Shown: positions 16,155 to 25,048 of the stretch, piece by piece
Position numbering within the stretch: the first letter of the stretch is position 1
Layout: each line of letters opens with the position of its first letter
NCBI RefSeq assembly: GCF_903652925.1
Contig: NZ_CAHLAR010000012.1
Span: forward strand, 1-64,000
Source of the DNA: Achromobacter anxifer
GTDB lineage: Bacteria > Pseudomonadota > Gammaproteobacteria > Burkholderiales > Burkholderiaceae_B
DNA length: 64,000 nucleotides
Direction of reading: 5' to 3'
The notes under the pieces: model-generated
What the model was told of the DNA's origin: nothing
Database searches by the model: none
Seen by the model: the letters and a program-made list of their open reading frames with translations, nothing else
Position numbers and translations under genes: made by a program

Positions 16155-17624
16155 CTATCGGATCGCGTCGGGCGCGGCAGGCCCGGCGATCAGCAAGGTA
16201 TAGCGCCGGCTCGAATAGACCGGTGCAAGCGCCCCCGCCGCCAGCTCCCGCGCCCGCGGCAGATCGCCCTTTTCCACCGCCAGGAACACCCTTTCCCCAG
16301 CCGGGGGCAGCACGTCCGCCAGCCGTTCCAGCGGCACCTGCCCCGCTTGTCCGCGCGTGTAATAACGCGCCGAGAACGGCCGGCTGTCCACGAAGTAGAG
16401 CTTTTCGCCGGGCGCCATCATGGCCTCGGCCCGCGCCACCAACTGCTTTTCGGTCTTGAGCCGTTCCGGATTCGCGGCCAGCAGCCCGCAGAAGACCAGC
16501 ACCGCCGCCGGCGCCAGCGCCGTGCAAACCAGGGCTGCGCGAGCCGGAGCCACGGCGCGGCTGCGGCTCAGGCAGACGCCTATGGCCAGGGCCAGCGGCG
16601 GCAAGGCCGGCAACACATAGGTCCACAGGATGTTGCCCGACAGGGTGAAGAAGAGCGGCGTGGCCACGCCCCAGGCCAGCAGGTAGGTCCAGCGCGGACG
16701 GCGCAGCCATCTCACCCGCCGACTGCGGTGCCCCCAGCTGCCCTGCCCCCGGCGGCGCCAGCCTCGCGCCAGCAGCCAGAGGCCGAACAGCCCCCACGGC
16801 AGCGACGCCGGAATCCAGTCCAGCCAGATGGCGCCATAGGGCCTGCTATGGGCGGAACCGTAGCGGTCGCCGCTCCAGCCCGGATCCACGAAACGCAGGA
16901 AATGCTCGCCGACGATGAAGTACTGGATGAAGCCGGGCGTCTTCAGCTCCGCAGCCACGTACCAGGGCAGGACCAGGACGGCCGTCAACAGGCTCCCCGT
17001 CACCCAGGGCAGGCGCCGCAGGCAGGCCCTGGCGTTCCTGTGCCACAGCATCCAGGGCACGATGGCGCCCGCCACCAACACCGCGGCCAACGGCCCCTTG
17101 GACAGCAGCCCGATGGCCAGCCCCAGGAAGAATCCATAGCGCCACCCGGCCGACCCCGGACCGCGCGCCAGGATGAAGGAGGCCATGCTCAAGGTGACGC
17201 CCAATGCCAGAAAGGGGTCGGTCAGCACCGCCCCCGCCGCGAGCAGCGGCAGGAACATGGAGGCGTACACCAGCACGGCCCATCTGGCGGCCTGGACCGA
17301 ATACAAGCGGCGGCCCAGCGCGTACAGAATGGCCAGCGTGGCCGCCGCGGCCAGCAGGGACGGCAGCCTGACGCTGAATTCGCCCAGGCCCAGCAGCCGG
17401 ATCGACAGCGCCTCCGCCCAGAAACCCAGCGGCGGCTTGCCCCAGAACGGCACGCCCGGCGCGAACCAGGGCGTGATCCAGTCGCCGGTTTGCGCCATCA
17501 GCCGGGCGATCTCCGCGTAGCGCGGTTCGGACGTGTCCGCAAACGGCACCACCACCATCGCCAGCAGCCGCAGCCCCAGGATCGCCGTCAGGCCGGCGAT
17601 CACCGCCCTGGCGCTCAATCGCAA
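16155..17624 (-). CDS. ArnT-like lipid-linked glycosyltransferase (PMT/GT83 family)
   Basis: About 489 residues with roughly a dozen membrane helices. The first periplasmic loop carries FADTSEPRYAEIARLM, the acidic motif typical of ArnT and related undecaprenyl-phosphate-sugar transferases, followed by WFAPGVPFWGKPPLGFW. The C-terminus is a soluble periplasmic domain. It would move an aminosugar from a polyprenyl phosphate to lipid A phosphate. The start is uncertain: TTG at 17624 has GGGAGGG seven bases upstream; a second TTG overlaps the upstream stop. It is coupled to the GT2 gene and in turn to czcA, recalling the LgmA/LgmB glucosamine modification of Bordetella lipid A. Confidence 0.82.
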   Translation of the reverse strand: MRLSARAVIAGLTAILGLRLLAMVVVPFADTSEPRYAEIARLMAQTGDWITPWFAPGVPFWGKPPLGFWAEALSIRLLGLGEFSVRLPSLLAAAATLAILYALGRRLYSVQAARWAVLVYASMFLPLLAAGAVLTDPFLALGVTLSMASFILARGPGSAGWRYGFFLGLAIGLLSKGPLAAVLVAGAIVPWMLWHRNARACLRRLPWVTGSLLTAVLVLPWYVAAELKTPGFIQYFIVGEHFLRFVDPGWSGDRYGSAHSRPYGAIWLDWIPASLPWGLFGLWLLARGWRRRGQGSWGHRSRRVRWLRRPRWTYLLAWGVATPLFFTLSGNILWTYVLPALPPLALAIGVCLSRSRAVAPARAALVCTALAPAAVLVFCGLLAANPERLKTEKQLVARAEAMMAPGEKLYFVDSRPFSARYYTRGQAGQVPLERLADVLPPAGERVFLAVEKGDLPRARELAAGALAPVYSSRRYTLLIAGPAAPDAIR

Positions 17625-18634
17625 GCCGCGTCCCTCCCGTAGCCCGGCACCGCCATGTTGGCGGCTCCGCTGTGCTGCACGTCGCGCACCAGGTAGACCG
17701 GCCGCTGCTTCGATTCCATATAGGTCTTGCCCACGTACTGGCCCAGCAGGCCGATGGTGATCAGCTGTATGCCCCCCATGAACGTGATCACCGCCATCAG
17801 CGAGGGATAGCCCGGCACCTCGTCGCCGAACATCAAGGTCTTGAAGATGATGCCCAGGCCGAACACGGCCCCGGCCAGGGCCGCCACCGCGCCCAGTCCC
17901 GTCGCCCAGCGCAGGGGCGCGGTCGAGAACGAGGTGATGCCTTCCATGGCCAGCCTGAACAGGGCCAGGTAGTTCCATTTGGTCGTGCCCGCCGCGCGCG
18001 GCGCGCGGTCGTAGTCGATGATCCGGGTCGGCATGCCGATCCAGGCATACAGGCCCTTCATGTAGCGGCAGCGCTCGGGCAGCTGCAACAGCGCCACGAC
18101 CGCGCGCCGGCTCATCAGCCGGAAGTCGCCGGTGTCGGGCGGAATCGCGGACCGGCTCAGGCGGCTCAGCAAACGGTAGTAGGCATAGGCGGAAAGCCGC
18201 TTCAGCGCGCTTTCGCCCGCGCGGCTGCGCCGGCGCATGCTGACCACGTCCGCGCCCTCCTGCCAGGCCCGGACCATGTCGGGGATCACCTCCGGCGGAT
18301 CCTGCAGGTCGGCGTCCAGCATGATGACCGCGGCGCCGGCCGCATGCTCCAGCCCCGCCGTCATCGCGGCCTCCTTGCCGAAATTGCGGCTCAGGCGCAC
18401 CAGCTTGATGCCGCTTTCCTCGCGCAGCAGCTCCAGCAGGTATTCCGCGCTGCCATCGCTGCTGCCGTCGTCGACGAACACGATCTCGTACGACAGCCCC
18501 AGCCTGCGCAGCACCCGCCGCAGCCGCGCGCAGCAGGCCGGCAACACCTCCCGTTCGTTGAGGAAAGGGATGATCACGGACAACTGGATCGGGCTGGCCG
18601 CGCCCAGCGCGGCGATATCGGGTCGAGCATTCAT
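17615..18634 (-). CDS. Polyprenyl-phosphate glycosyltransferase (GT2, ArnC/DPM1-like)
   Basis: A 339-residue enzyme: GT-A domain (residues about 15-240) with LSVIIPFLNE, EIVFVDDGSSDGS, LVRLSRNFGKEAAMTAGL and the DxD-type MLDADLQDPPEVI, followed by two membrane helices (GLGAVAALAGAVFGLGII and ITFMGGIQLITIGLLGQY). Such enzymes load a sugar on undecaprenyl phosphate at the inner face. The neighbouring ArnT-like gene would use that lipid-linked sugar. The ATG overlaps the czcA stop (ATGA), so translation is coupled to the metal efflux operon. Confidence 0.9.
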   Translation of the reverse strand: MNARPDIAALGAASPIQLSVIIPFLNEREVLPACCARLRRVLRRLGLSYEIVFVDDGSSDGSAEYLLELLREESGIKLVRLSRNFGKEAAMTAGLEHAAGAAVIMLDADLQDPPEVIPDMVRAWQEGADVVSMRRRSRAGESALKRLSAYAYYRLLSRLSRSAIPPDTGDFRLMSRRAVVALLQLPERCRYMKGLYAWIGMPTRIIDYDRAPRAAGTTKWNYLALFRLAMEGITSFSTAPLRWATGLGAVAALAGAVFGLGIIFKTLMFGDEVPGYPSLMAVITFMGGIQLITIGLLGQYVGKTYMESKQRPVYLVRDVQHSGAANMAVPGYGRDAACD

Positions 18635-21600
18635 CTGCTGGCCTCCGGATCAGGTCGGCTGCCGGCCACGGCCGGTTTCGACAGTTCAAGCTCTTCGGCG
18701 TCGTCGTTCCTGTGCGCCAGGCGGTACAGGGCCGGCAGCACCAGCAGCGTCAGGATGGTCGACGAAATGATGCCGCCGATCACCACGGTCGCCAGCGGAC
18801 GCTGCACCTCGGCGCCCGTGCCGGTGGCGATCGCCATCGGCACGAAGCCCAGCGAGGCCACCAGCGCCGTCATCAGCACCGGCCGCAGGCGCGTCAAGGC
18901 GCCGATGCGCACGGCCTGGGCGACGGACCTGCCCTCTTCGCGCAGGGCGCTGATGAAGGACAGCATCACCAGGCCGTTCAGCACCGCTACCCCGCACAGC
19001 GCGATGAAGCCCACCGCCGCGGTGATGGACAAGGGAATCCCGCGCAGCCACAGGGCGATCACCCCGCCGGTCAGCGCGAACGGAATGCCGGTGAAGACCA
19101 GCAGGCCGTCCTTCACATTGCCGAACATGGCGAACAACAGCGCGAACACCAGCAGCAAGGCCGCCGGCACCACGATCTGCAGGCGCTTGGCCGCCGATTG
19201 CAGCTGTTCGAAGGTGCCGCCCCAAGACGTCCAGTAACCGGCAGGCACCTGCACCTTTTCGCCTATGGCCGCGGTGGCCTCGGACACGAACGAGCCCAGG
19301 TCGCGGCCGCGCACGTTGGCGCTGACCACGATGCGGCGCTTGCCGTCTTCGCGCGAGATCTGGTTGGGGCCAGGCGCCAGGTCGAAGGAAGCGACCTCGC
19401 TCAGCGGGATGTAGGCGGCCTGCGCCTGCCCTTCCTGCCTGGGCAGGGCCACGGGCAGCTTCTGCAGCGCGGACAGGTTCTCGCGCACGGCCTCGGGCAG
19501 GCGCACCACGATGTCGAAGCGCCGGTCGCCCTGGAAGAAGGTGCCCGCCTCGCGCCCACCCACGGCGATGGCCAGGGTATCCTGCACGTCCGCCAGGCTC
19601 AGGCCGTAGCGCGCGGCCCGGGCGCGGTCGATGTTGACCGTCAGCATGGGCAGGCCGGTCGTCTGCTCCACCTTCACCTCGGAGGCTCCGGGGATCGTCT
19701 GCAAAACCTCGGCGATCTCGGCCGCCGTCCGGTTCAGCACCTCGTTGTCGTCGCCGAACACCTTGACCGCGACGTCGCTGCGCACGCCGGAAATCAGTTC
19801 ATTGAAGCGCAGCTGGATGGGCTGGGAGAACTCGTAGTTGTTGCCCGGCACCTTGCCGGCCTCTTCCTGGATCGCCGCCAGCAGCTCGGCGCGGGTCTTC
19901 CTCGGGCTGGGCCACTGGTGCGTCGGCTTGAGCATGATGTAGCCATCGGAAATGCTGGGCGGCATGGCGTCGGACGCGATCTCCGCCGTGCCGGTGCGGG
20001 CGAACACGCGCTCGACCTCGGGGAATTTCTCCTTCAGCCGCGTCTCCAGCTGTTTCTGCATTTCGACCGACTGCGTCAGGCTGGTGCCCGGAATCCGCAG
20101 CGCCTGGATCGCCATGTCGCCTTCGTTCAGGCTGGGGATGAACTCGCTGCCCATGCGGGCCGCCAGCACGCCGCACAGGACCACGAACAGGGTCGCCCCG
20201 CCCAGGATCAACGGCGTGCGGCGCAGGGCCACTTCCAGCAGCGGCTCGTAGCGGCGCTTGGCCCAGGCCATCAGGCGGTTTTCCTTCTCGGCCACGTGCT
20301 TGCCCATGAACATGGCCACGGCCGCCGGCACGAAGGTCACGGACAGGATCATCGCCCCCAGCAGCGCCAGCACCACGGTCAGCGCCATGGGATGGAACAT
20401 GCGCCCTTCCACCCCGCTCAGCGCGAAGATGGGTAGATAGACCACCATGATGATCAGCTGGCCGAACAACAGCGGACGCCGCGCCTCGCGCGCGGCCGCG
20501 AAGACCTCGTGGAAGCGCTCGCTGCGCGTGAGCGGCCTGCCGTGGTGCGCCTGCGCATGGCTCAGCCGCCGCACGCAGTTCTCCACGATGACCACCGCGC
20601 CGTCGACGATAATGCCGAAGTCCAGCGCACCCAGGCTCATCAAGTTGGCGCTGACCTTGTAGGTCACCATGCCGGTAAAGGTGAACAGCATGGACAACGG
20701 GATGATCATCGCCGTGATCAGGGCGGCCCGGATGTTCCCCAGGAACAGGAACAGGATGACGATGACGAGCGCCGCGCCCTCCAGCAGGTTCTTCTTGACG
20801 GTGGCGATGGCCTTGTCGATCAGGGTGGTGCGGTCATAGACCGTCACCGCCTTCACGCCGGGCGGCAGCGACTTGTTGATGGCTTCCAGCTTGACCGACA
20901 CGGCCTGCGACACCGCGCGGCTGTTCTCGCCTATCAGCATGAACACCGTGCCCAGCACCACTTCCTCGCCGTTGCTGGTGGCCGCGCCCGTGCGCAGCTC
21001 GCGCCCGATGGAGACCTCGGCCACGTCGCGTATCCGTATCGCCTGGCCTTCGACCGTGGCCAGCACCACGTCGCGCAGATCGTCCATGGACCTGACCTGG
21101 CCGGGCGCGCGGATCAGGTATTGCTCGCCCTTGCGCTCGATGTAGCCGGCGCCGATGTTGGCGTTGTTCCTTTCCAGCGCGGTCATGATGTCGGTCAGCG
21201 CCAAGCCATAGGACGCCAGCTTCTCGGTGCTGGGCGCCACCTGGTATTCCTTGGCGAATCCGCCGATGGCGTTGATCTCGGTCACGCCGGAGATGTTGCG
21301 CAGCTGCGGCTTGATGACCCAGTCCTGGATCTCGCGCAGGTCCATCGGGGTGTAGGGCGTGCCGTCCGGCTTCCTGGCGTCGTCATCGGCCTCCACCGTC
21401 CACAGGTAGATCTCGCCCAGGCCCGAGGATATCGGCCCCATGGCCGGCGTCACGCCTTCGGGCAGGTTTTCCCTGGCCTCCTGCAGGCGCTGGTTCACCA
21501 GCTGGCGAGCGAAATAGATGTCGGTGCCGTCCTTGAAGATGACGGTCACCTGCGACAGCCCGTAGCGCGACACCGAGCGCGTCTGCTGCAGGCCCGGCAG

Positions 21601-21825
21601 GCCGGCCATCACCGTTTCTATCGGATAGGTGACCCGCTGCTCGGTTTCCAGCGGCGAATAGCCCGGCGCGCCGACGTTGATCTGGACCTGGACATTGGTG
21701 ATGTCCGGCACCGCGTCGATGGCGAGCTTCGAGTAGTTGTAGACCCCGATGGCGGCCATGCCCAGGGTGACGAACAGCACCAGCCAGCGCTGTTCGATGG
21801 CAAAGCGGATCAAGCGTTCAAACAT
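18631..21825 (-). CDS. czcA: CzcA-type heavy-metal RND efflux pump
   Basis: A 1064-residue inner-membrane RND transporter. TM4 carries GALDFGIIVDGAVVIVEN with Asp402, Asp408 and Glu415, the same residues and numbering as the proton-relay of CzcA from Cupriavidus metallidurans, which is the divalent-cation (Co/Zn/Cd) HME1 signature rather than the Cu/Ag CusA form. N-terminal FERLIRFAIEQRW and the periplasmic docking repeats are intact. With CzcB and CzcC it expels metal to outside the cell. czcB lies 14 bp upstream on the same strand; the 3' end overlaps the GT2 gene. Confidence 0.95.
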   Translation of the reverse strand: MFERLIRFAIEQRWLVLFVTLGMAAIGVYNYSKLAIDAVPDITNVQVQINVGAPGYSPLETEQRVTYPIETVMAGLPGLQQTRSVSRYGLSQVTVIFKDGTDIYFARQLVNQRLQEARENLPEGVTPAMGPISSGLGEIYLWTVEADDDARKPDGTPYTPMDLREIQDWVIKPQLRNISGVTEINAIGGFAKEYQVAPSTEKLASYGLALTDIMTALERNNANIGAGYIERKGEQYLIRAPGQVRSMDDLRDVVLATVEGQAIRIRDVAEVSIGRELRTGAATSNGEEVVLGTVFMLIGENSRAVSQAVSVKLEAINKSLPPGVKAVTVYDRTTLIDKAIATVKKNLLEGAALVIVILFLFLGNIRAALITAMIIPLSMLFTFTGMVTYKVSANLMSLGALDFGIIVDGAVVIVENCVRRLSHAQAHHGRPLTRSERFHEVFAAAREARRPLLFGQLIIMVVYLPIFALSGVEGRMFHPMALTVVLALLGAMILSVTFVPAAVAMFMGKHVAEKENRLMAWAKRRYEPLLEVALRRTPLILGGATLFVVLCGVLAARMGSEFIPSLNEGDMAIQALRIPGTSLTQSVEMQKQLETRLKEKFPEVERVFARTGTAEIASDAMPPSISDGYIMLKPTHQWPSPRKTRAELLAAIQEEAGKVPGNNYEFSQPIQLRFNELISGVRSDVAVKVFGDDNEVLNRTAAEIAEVLQTIPGASEVKVEQTTGLPMLTVNIDRARAARYGLSLADVQDTLAIAVGGREAGTFFQGDRRFDIVVRLPEAVRENLSALQKLPVALPRQEGQAQAAYIPLSEVASFDLAPGPNQISREDGKRRIVVSANVRGRDLGSFVSEATAAIGEKVQVPAGYWTSWGGTFEQLQSAAKRLQIVVPAALLLVFALLFAMFGNVKDGLLVFTGIPFALTGGVIALWLRGIPLSITAAVGFIALCGVAVLNGLVMLSFISALREEGRSVAQAVRIGALTRLRPVLMTALVASLGFVPMAIATGTGAEVQRPLATVVIGGIISSTILTLLVLPALYRLAHRNDDAEELELSKPAVAGSRPDPEASR

Positions 21826-21839
21826 GCTGCTCCCCCGTC

Positions 21840-23039
21840 TCAGTGCGCATGCTCGGCGCCGGCCTTGCCCAGCTCCGACTTGAGGACGAAGGTGTTCTCG
21901 ACGGCGTAGCGCGTGCCGGGCGCGAGGCCGGACAGGACCTCCACCCTGTCGGCCGAGGCCTTGCCCAGCTTCACCGGCTGGACCAGGAAGCCGCCTTCCA
22001 CCTCGACGAATACGACGGGCTCGTTATCGACGGTCTGGACCGCGTCGGCAGCCACCGCAACCGCCGCGTCGGATTTCCGCGTCACCACGTCGACGGAAAC
22101 GAAGAGCCCGGGACGCCAGGCCATGTCCGGGTTCTCCAGCGTGACGCGCGCGGTCGCCGTGCGAGTCTGCTGTCCGAGCAGGGAGCCGATGTAGGAGACG
22201 GTGCCCTCCGCCTTGCCGGAGAAGGCCGCGGAGCTGACGCTCGCGCTTTCGCCCACGCGCACGTCCTGCAGGTCCTTGGGCGCGATCACGAATTCGGCCC
22301 ACACGGTGCGCAGGTCCGACAAGGTGAAGATGCTGGCGTTGTCGGGCAGGGCCTCGCCCAGCGCGATGTGCTTTTCCACCACCACGCCGTCGAAGGGCGC
22401 GCGGATCTCCAGGCTGCCCAGGTCCTTGGAGCGCGGCTCCGCGCCGACCGTGCGCAACTTCTGCTCCGCGTTCTGAACGGCGATTTCCGCCTCCTGCAGC
22501 GCGGTGCGGGCGGCCTGGTAGTCCTGCTCGGCAGAGACCTTCTCCTGCCACAGGCGCAGCTCGCGCTTGTGGGTCTGCGCCGCCAGGTCGCGCCGCTTAG
22601 CCGCCGCCAGCCATTCGCTGCGCAGCTCCGACAGCGCCGAGCTCGACAGCGTGGCCAGCAGGTCGCCCTTCCTGACCTGCTGGCCCAGGTCGGCCGACAC
22701 GCCTTGCACCACCCCGGCCATGCGTGGCACCACGTGCGCGGTCCGGTCGGCGTTGAACTTGATCTCTCCCGGAAATTGCGCCGAGGTCGCCAGCACCGCG
22801 GGCGCGGCGGCTTCGGACTTGATGCCGGCCAGCGCGATCTGCTCGGGCGTCAGCGCGATTTTCTCCTTCTCGTTGGCGGACTCGCCGCCTGGCGCGGCCT
22901 GCTCGGTTTCGGCATGGCCGTGGTCCGCCTCGCCCGCGGCCTGCGCGGCGTAGGCCGGCGCCAGCAGCAGGGCCGCGCACAGGCTCGCCGCCGTGGCGGC
23001 CTTCGTCATGGGGTATCGCTTGTTTTTCTGTTCTGCCAT
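21840..23039 (-). CDS. czcB: CzcB-type periplasmic adaptor
   Basis: A 399-residue membrane fusion protein. A signal peptide is followed by a His/Glu-rich stretch (EADHGHAETEQ), a beta-barrel/lipoyl region (AHVVPRMAGVVQGVSADLGQ, with VRKGDLLATL), a long alpha-hairpin (about 135-210) and the second lipoyl half (IRAPFDGVVVEKHIALGEAL). The last residues GAEHAH add further His. These His clusters suggest periplasmic metal capture. It joins CzcA to the outer-membrane CzcC. An internal ATG ten codons downstream (MTKAATAASL) would place the signal peptide at the very N-terminus. Confidence 0.92.
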   Translation of the reverse strand: MAEQKNKRYPMTKAATAASLCAALLLAPAYAAQAAGEADHGHAETEQAAPGGESANEKEKIALTPEQIALAGIKSEAAAPAVLATSAQFPGEIKFNADRTAHVVPRMAGVVQGVSADLGQQVRKGDLLATLSSSALSELRSEWLAAAKRRDLAAQTHKRELRLWQEKVSAEQDYQAARTALQEAEIAVQNAEQKLRTVGAEPRSKDLGSLEIRAPFDGVVVEKHIALGEALPDNASIFTLSDLRTVWAEFVIAPKDLQDVRVGESASVSSAAFSGKAEGTVSYIGSLLGQQTRTATARVTLENPDMAWRPGLFVSVDVVTRKSDAAVAVAADAVQTVDNEPVVFVEVEGGFLVQPVKLGKASADRVEVLSGLAPGTRYAVENTFVLKSELGKAGAEHAH

Positions 23040-23053
23040 TTCTTATGCTCGTT

Positions 23054-24304
23054 TCAACGTCCGAGAATGCGGTCGATATCGGCGGATGCCTGGTACACGG
23101 ATGCCAGCACCGTCAGGTAGGCGATGTTTCCGTCGGATAAGGTGCGCTGCGCGTCCAGCACCTCCAGGAAGCCGAACTTGCCGGCTTCGAAGCCTTTGCG
23201 CGCCGCCTCATAGGCCTCTGTCGCGCCCGGCAGCACCGACTTGCGGTACTCGCGCGCGGAGCCCACGGCCAGGTCGAAGCGGCTGACGGCCTGCAGCAGC
23301 TGCGCCATCAGGCCGGACTCCAGTTCCCGGTACAGGTCCTGGGCCTTGTAGGCCTGCATGGAAGCGGCGTAGACATTGCCCTGGTTGCGGTCGAATATCG
23401 GCAACGGAATCGAAACCCCGAGCAGGGCCTTGTTGCGGCCCGCTTCGTTGTCGCGCGCCACGCCCGCGCTCAGCGTGACGTCCGGATAGCGCTTGCTTTT
23501 CTCCACCTCCAGCTGCGCGCGCCCCAGATCGACGGAGAGCTTTCCGCCCTGCATCTTGGGCGAGGCCGCAAGGGCCGAACGCAGCTCGTCGATGGGCGCC
23601 CGCTGCGGCAGCGCGTTCAGGTCTCCGCCCACGCTGGCGAAAGCGGGTTCGGCCTCGCCCCAGAGCAGGCCGAGCTTGCGGCGCGCATCCAGCAACGCCG
23701 CTTCCGCCGCGCGCGCCTCGATGCGCGCATTCGCCAGCGCCACCTGCGCCTTGCTGCCTTCCAGCGGCGGCGCCTTGCCGGCGGCCACGCGCCTCTCGGC
23801 CAGGCGCAGCGCGCCGCCAGCGATGTCCACGGTGCCGCGCGCCACGCGCACGGACTCCTGCGCCACCGCCACGTCGAAGAAGGCCGCGATGACCGCGGCC
23901 CGCAGGCCGGCACGCGCATCCTCTACGCCCTGGCGCGCCATATCGCGGGACAGTTCGGCCGCCTTGACGCGGGCCGCGCGCTTGCCGCCGGTTTCCACCG
24001 GCACGTTCAACATGGCGGTGGTGGTGCGCGTGGCCTTTTGCGTGTCGTCCACGCTTACGTCGATGGACGGGTTCGGCAGCACGCCGGCCTGCGCCAGCAA
24101 GCCCACGCTCGCCTCTGCTTCATTGCGCGCGGCCGAGAAGCCCGGATTGCGTTCAAGCGCGGCGGACAAGGCGCTTTCCAGCGTCAGCACGGCGCCGCCT
24201 TGCTCAAGAGGAACGGGAGTGCGGGTCCCGCCCGCGCCCTCGCCGGATGCAGGCGAGGCGATCAACAAGGCCGCAAGCGTCAGCGGCAGTACGGATAAGC
24301 GCAT
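23054..24304 (-). CDS. czcC: CzcC-type outer-membrane efflux protein
   Basis: A 416-residue TolC-family channel with a signal peptide (MRLSVLPLTLAALLIASPAS, next GEG) and two OEP repeats: LTLESALSAALERNPGFSAARNE at the first helix pair (shown in parts) and a second repeat from about residue 235. The periplasmic coiled-coil helices are rich in Ala, Glu and Arg. VLPNPSIDVSV and VSIPLPIFDRNQGNV are family-typical beta-strand entries. It is the first gene of the czcCBA-GT2-ArnT transcript and is preceded by a regulatory region shared with a divergent DUF4148 gene. Confidence 0.92.
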   Translation of the reverse strand: MRLSVLPLTLAALLIASPASGEGAGGTRTPVPLEQGGAVLTLESALSAALERNPGFSAARNEAEASVGLLAQAGVLPNPSIDVSVDDTQKATRTTTAMLNVPVETGGKRAARVKAAELSRDMARQGVEDARAGLRAAVIAAFFDVAVAQESVRVARGTVDIAGGALRLAERRVAAGKAPPLEGSKAQVALANARIEARAAEAALLDARRKLGLLWGEAEPAFASVGGDLNALPQRAPIDELRSALAASPKMQGGKLSVDLGRAQLEVEKSKRYPDVTLSAGVARDNEAGRNKALLGVSIPLPIFDRNQGNVYAASMQAYKAQDLYRELESGLMAQLLQAVSRFDLAVGSAREYRKSVLPGATEAYEAARKGFEAGKFGFLEVLDAQRTLSDGNIAYLTVLASVYQASADIDRILGR

Positions 24305-24382
24305 GGTTCAACCAAGAGAGACCTGGACGGAAATTGAGTGCGAGCCGGCAATGTATCCAGGCCCCCTCGTCAATCGGCCGAC

Positions 24383-24431
24383 AGAAAAATGACAATTCCG
24401 TAAGGTCCGCGCGCCTTACAAAATCGTAATC
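24383..24431. promoter_or_regulatory. Candidate CzcR/CusR-type operators upstream of czcC
   Basis: Within the 245-bp divergent gap there are three signals: AGAAAAATGACAATT (24383-24397), whose AAAATGACAA equals one half of the published E. coli CusR box; an inverted repeat GTAAGG-N8-CCTTAC (24400-24419); and TTAC-AAAATC-GTAA followed by TC (24416-24431). The last is shared with the region before the second DUF4148 gene. They are likely binding sites for the OmpR-type regulator encoded 0.6 kb away. Confidence 0.55.
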
Positions 24432-24549
24432 AGGGTGTCTGCGAATTGACGGGCTGGGCTACGTAGAGTGTCACCGTCGCTACACAAAAAACGTGTATGC
24501 GCCGGCCGGGCGGACTCGCCCGGCGGACCGCTCAACCAAGGAGATACTC

Positions 24550-24891
24550 ATGAAGATCCGCACCGTTTCCGCCGCCCTCGTCCTGGGTTCGGCGCTTGCC
24601 CTGCCCTACGCCGCTCAAGCGTCGGGAACCTGGCATCAGACCAATACGGAAATCGGCTACGCCATCGCGCCGGACCATGCCGCGCCCGGCAAGACCCGCG
24701 ATGAGGTCAAGGCCGAACTGGCCGAGGCCAAGTCCGATCCCAAGCAATGGTTCCTGACCAATCTGAACCTGGGCAAGCCGGGCTGGGCCAAGCAGGGCAC
24801 CTCGCGCACCCGCGCCGACGCGATGGCGGAAATCCAGGCCCAGACCCCGGCCGAGCGCGCGCGCCTGGCCGAGATCTACACGCCGGGCTGA
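24550..24891 (+). CDS. Periplasmic DUF4148 protein
   Basis: A 113-residue protein with a perfect AAGGAG site before the ATG. A signal peptide (MKIRTVSAALVLGSALALPY, then AAQA) precedes a single DUF4148 motif, GKTRDEVKAELAEAKSDPKQW, here split: GKTRDEVKAELAEA then KSDPKQW. A repeat-like RTRADAMAEIQAQTPAERARL follows in shortened form. Function is unknown; such small proteins are abundant in Burkholderiales. It is divergent from czcC and upstream of czcRS, and shares a candidate operator with the DUF4148 gene at 27.3 kb, so a metal-stress role is suggested. Confidence 0.85.
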   Translation: MKIRTVSAALVLGSALALPYAAQASGTWHQTNTEIGYAIAPDHAAPGKTRDEVKAELAEAKSDPKQWFLTNLNLGKPGWAKQGTSRTRADAMAEIQAQTPAERARLAEIYTPG

Positions 24892-25048
24892 GCGCGCAAG
24901 GGGCCCGGCATGCCTGCCGCCGGCCCGCAACGCCCGCAGGGCGGCCCGGCCGCCCTCTGCGCGCGTTTCTTGCGCCCGACCGATTGCGCCTAGAATAGGA
25001 CGCAGAATCCGAGGACTTCCGCGCACTTTTTTTGTTGACCCCGCTGAT

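Noticed and set aside
16155-18689. Apparent 844-residue fusion of a GT2-like start and the ArnT-like protein
   Set aside because: The first 355 residues are an out-of-frame translation of the GT2 gene (Arg/Gly/Ala-rich, no motifs). The real GT2 protein is in another frame with all its motifs.
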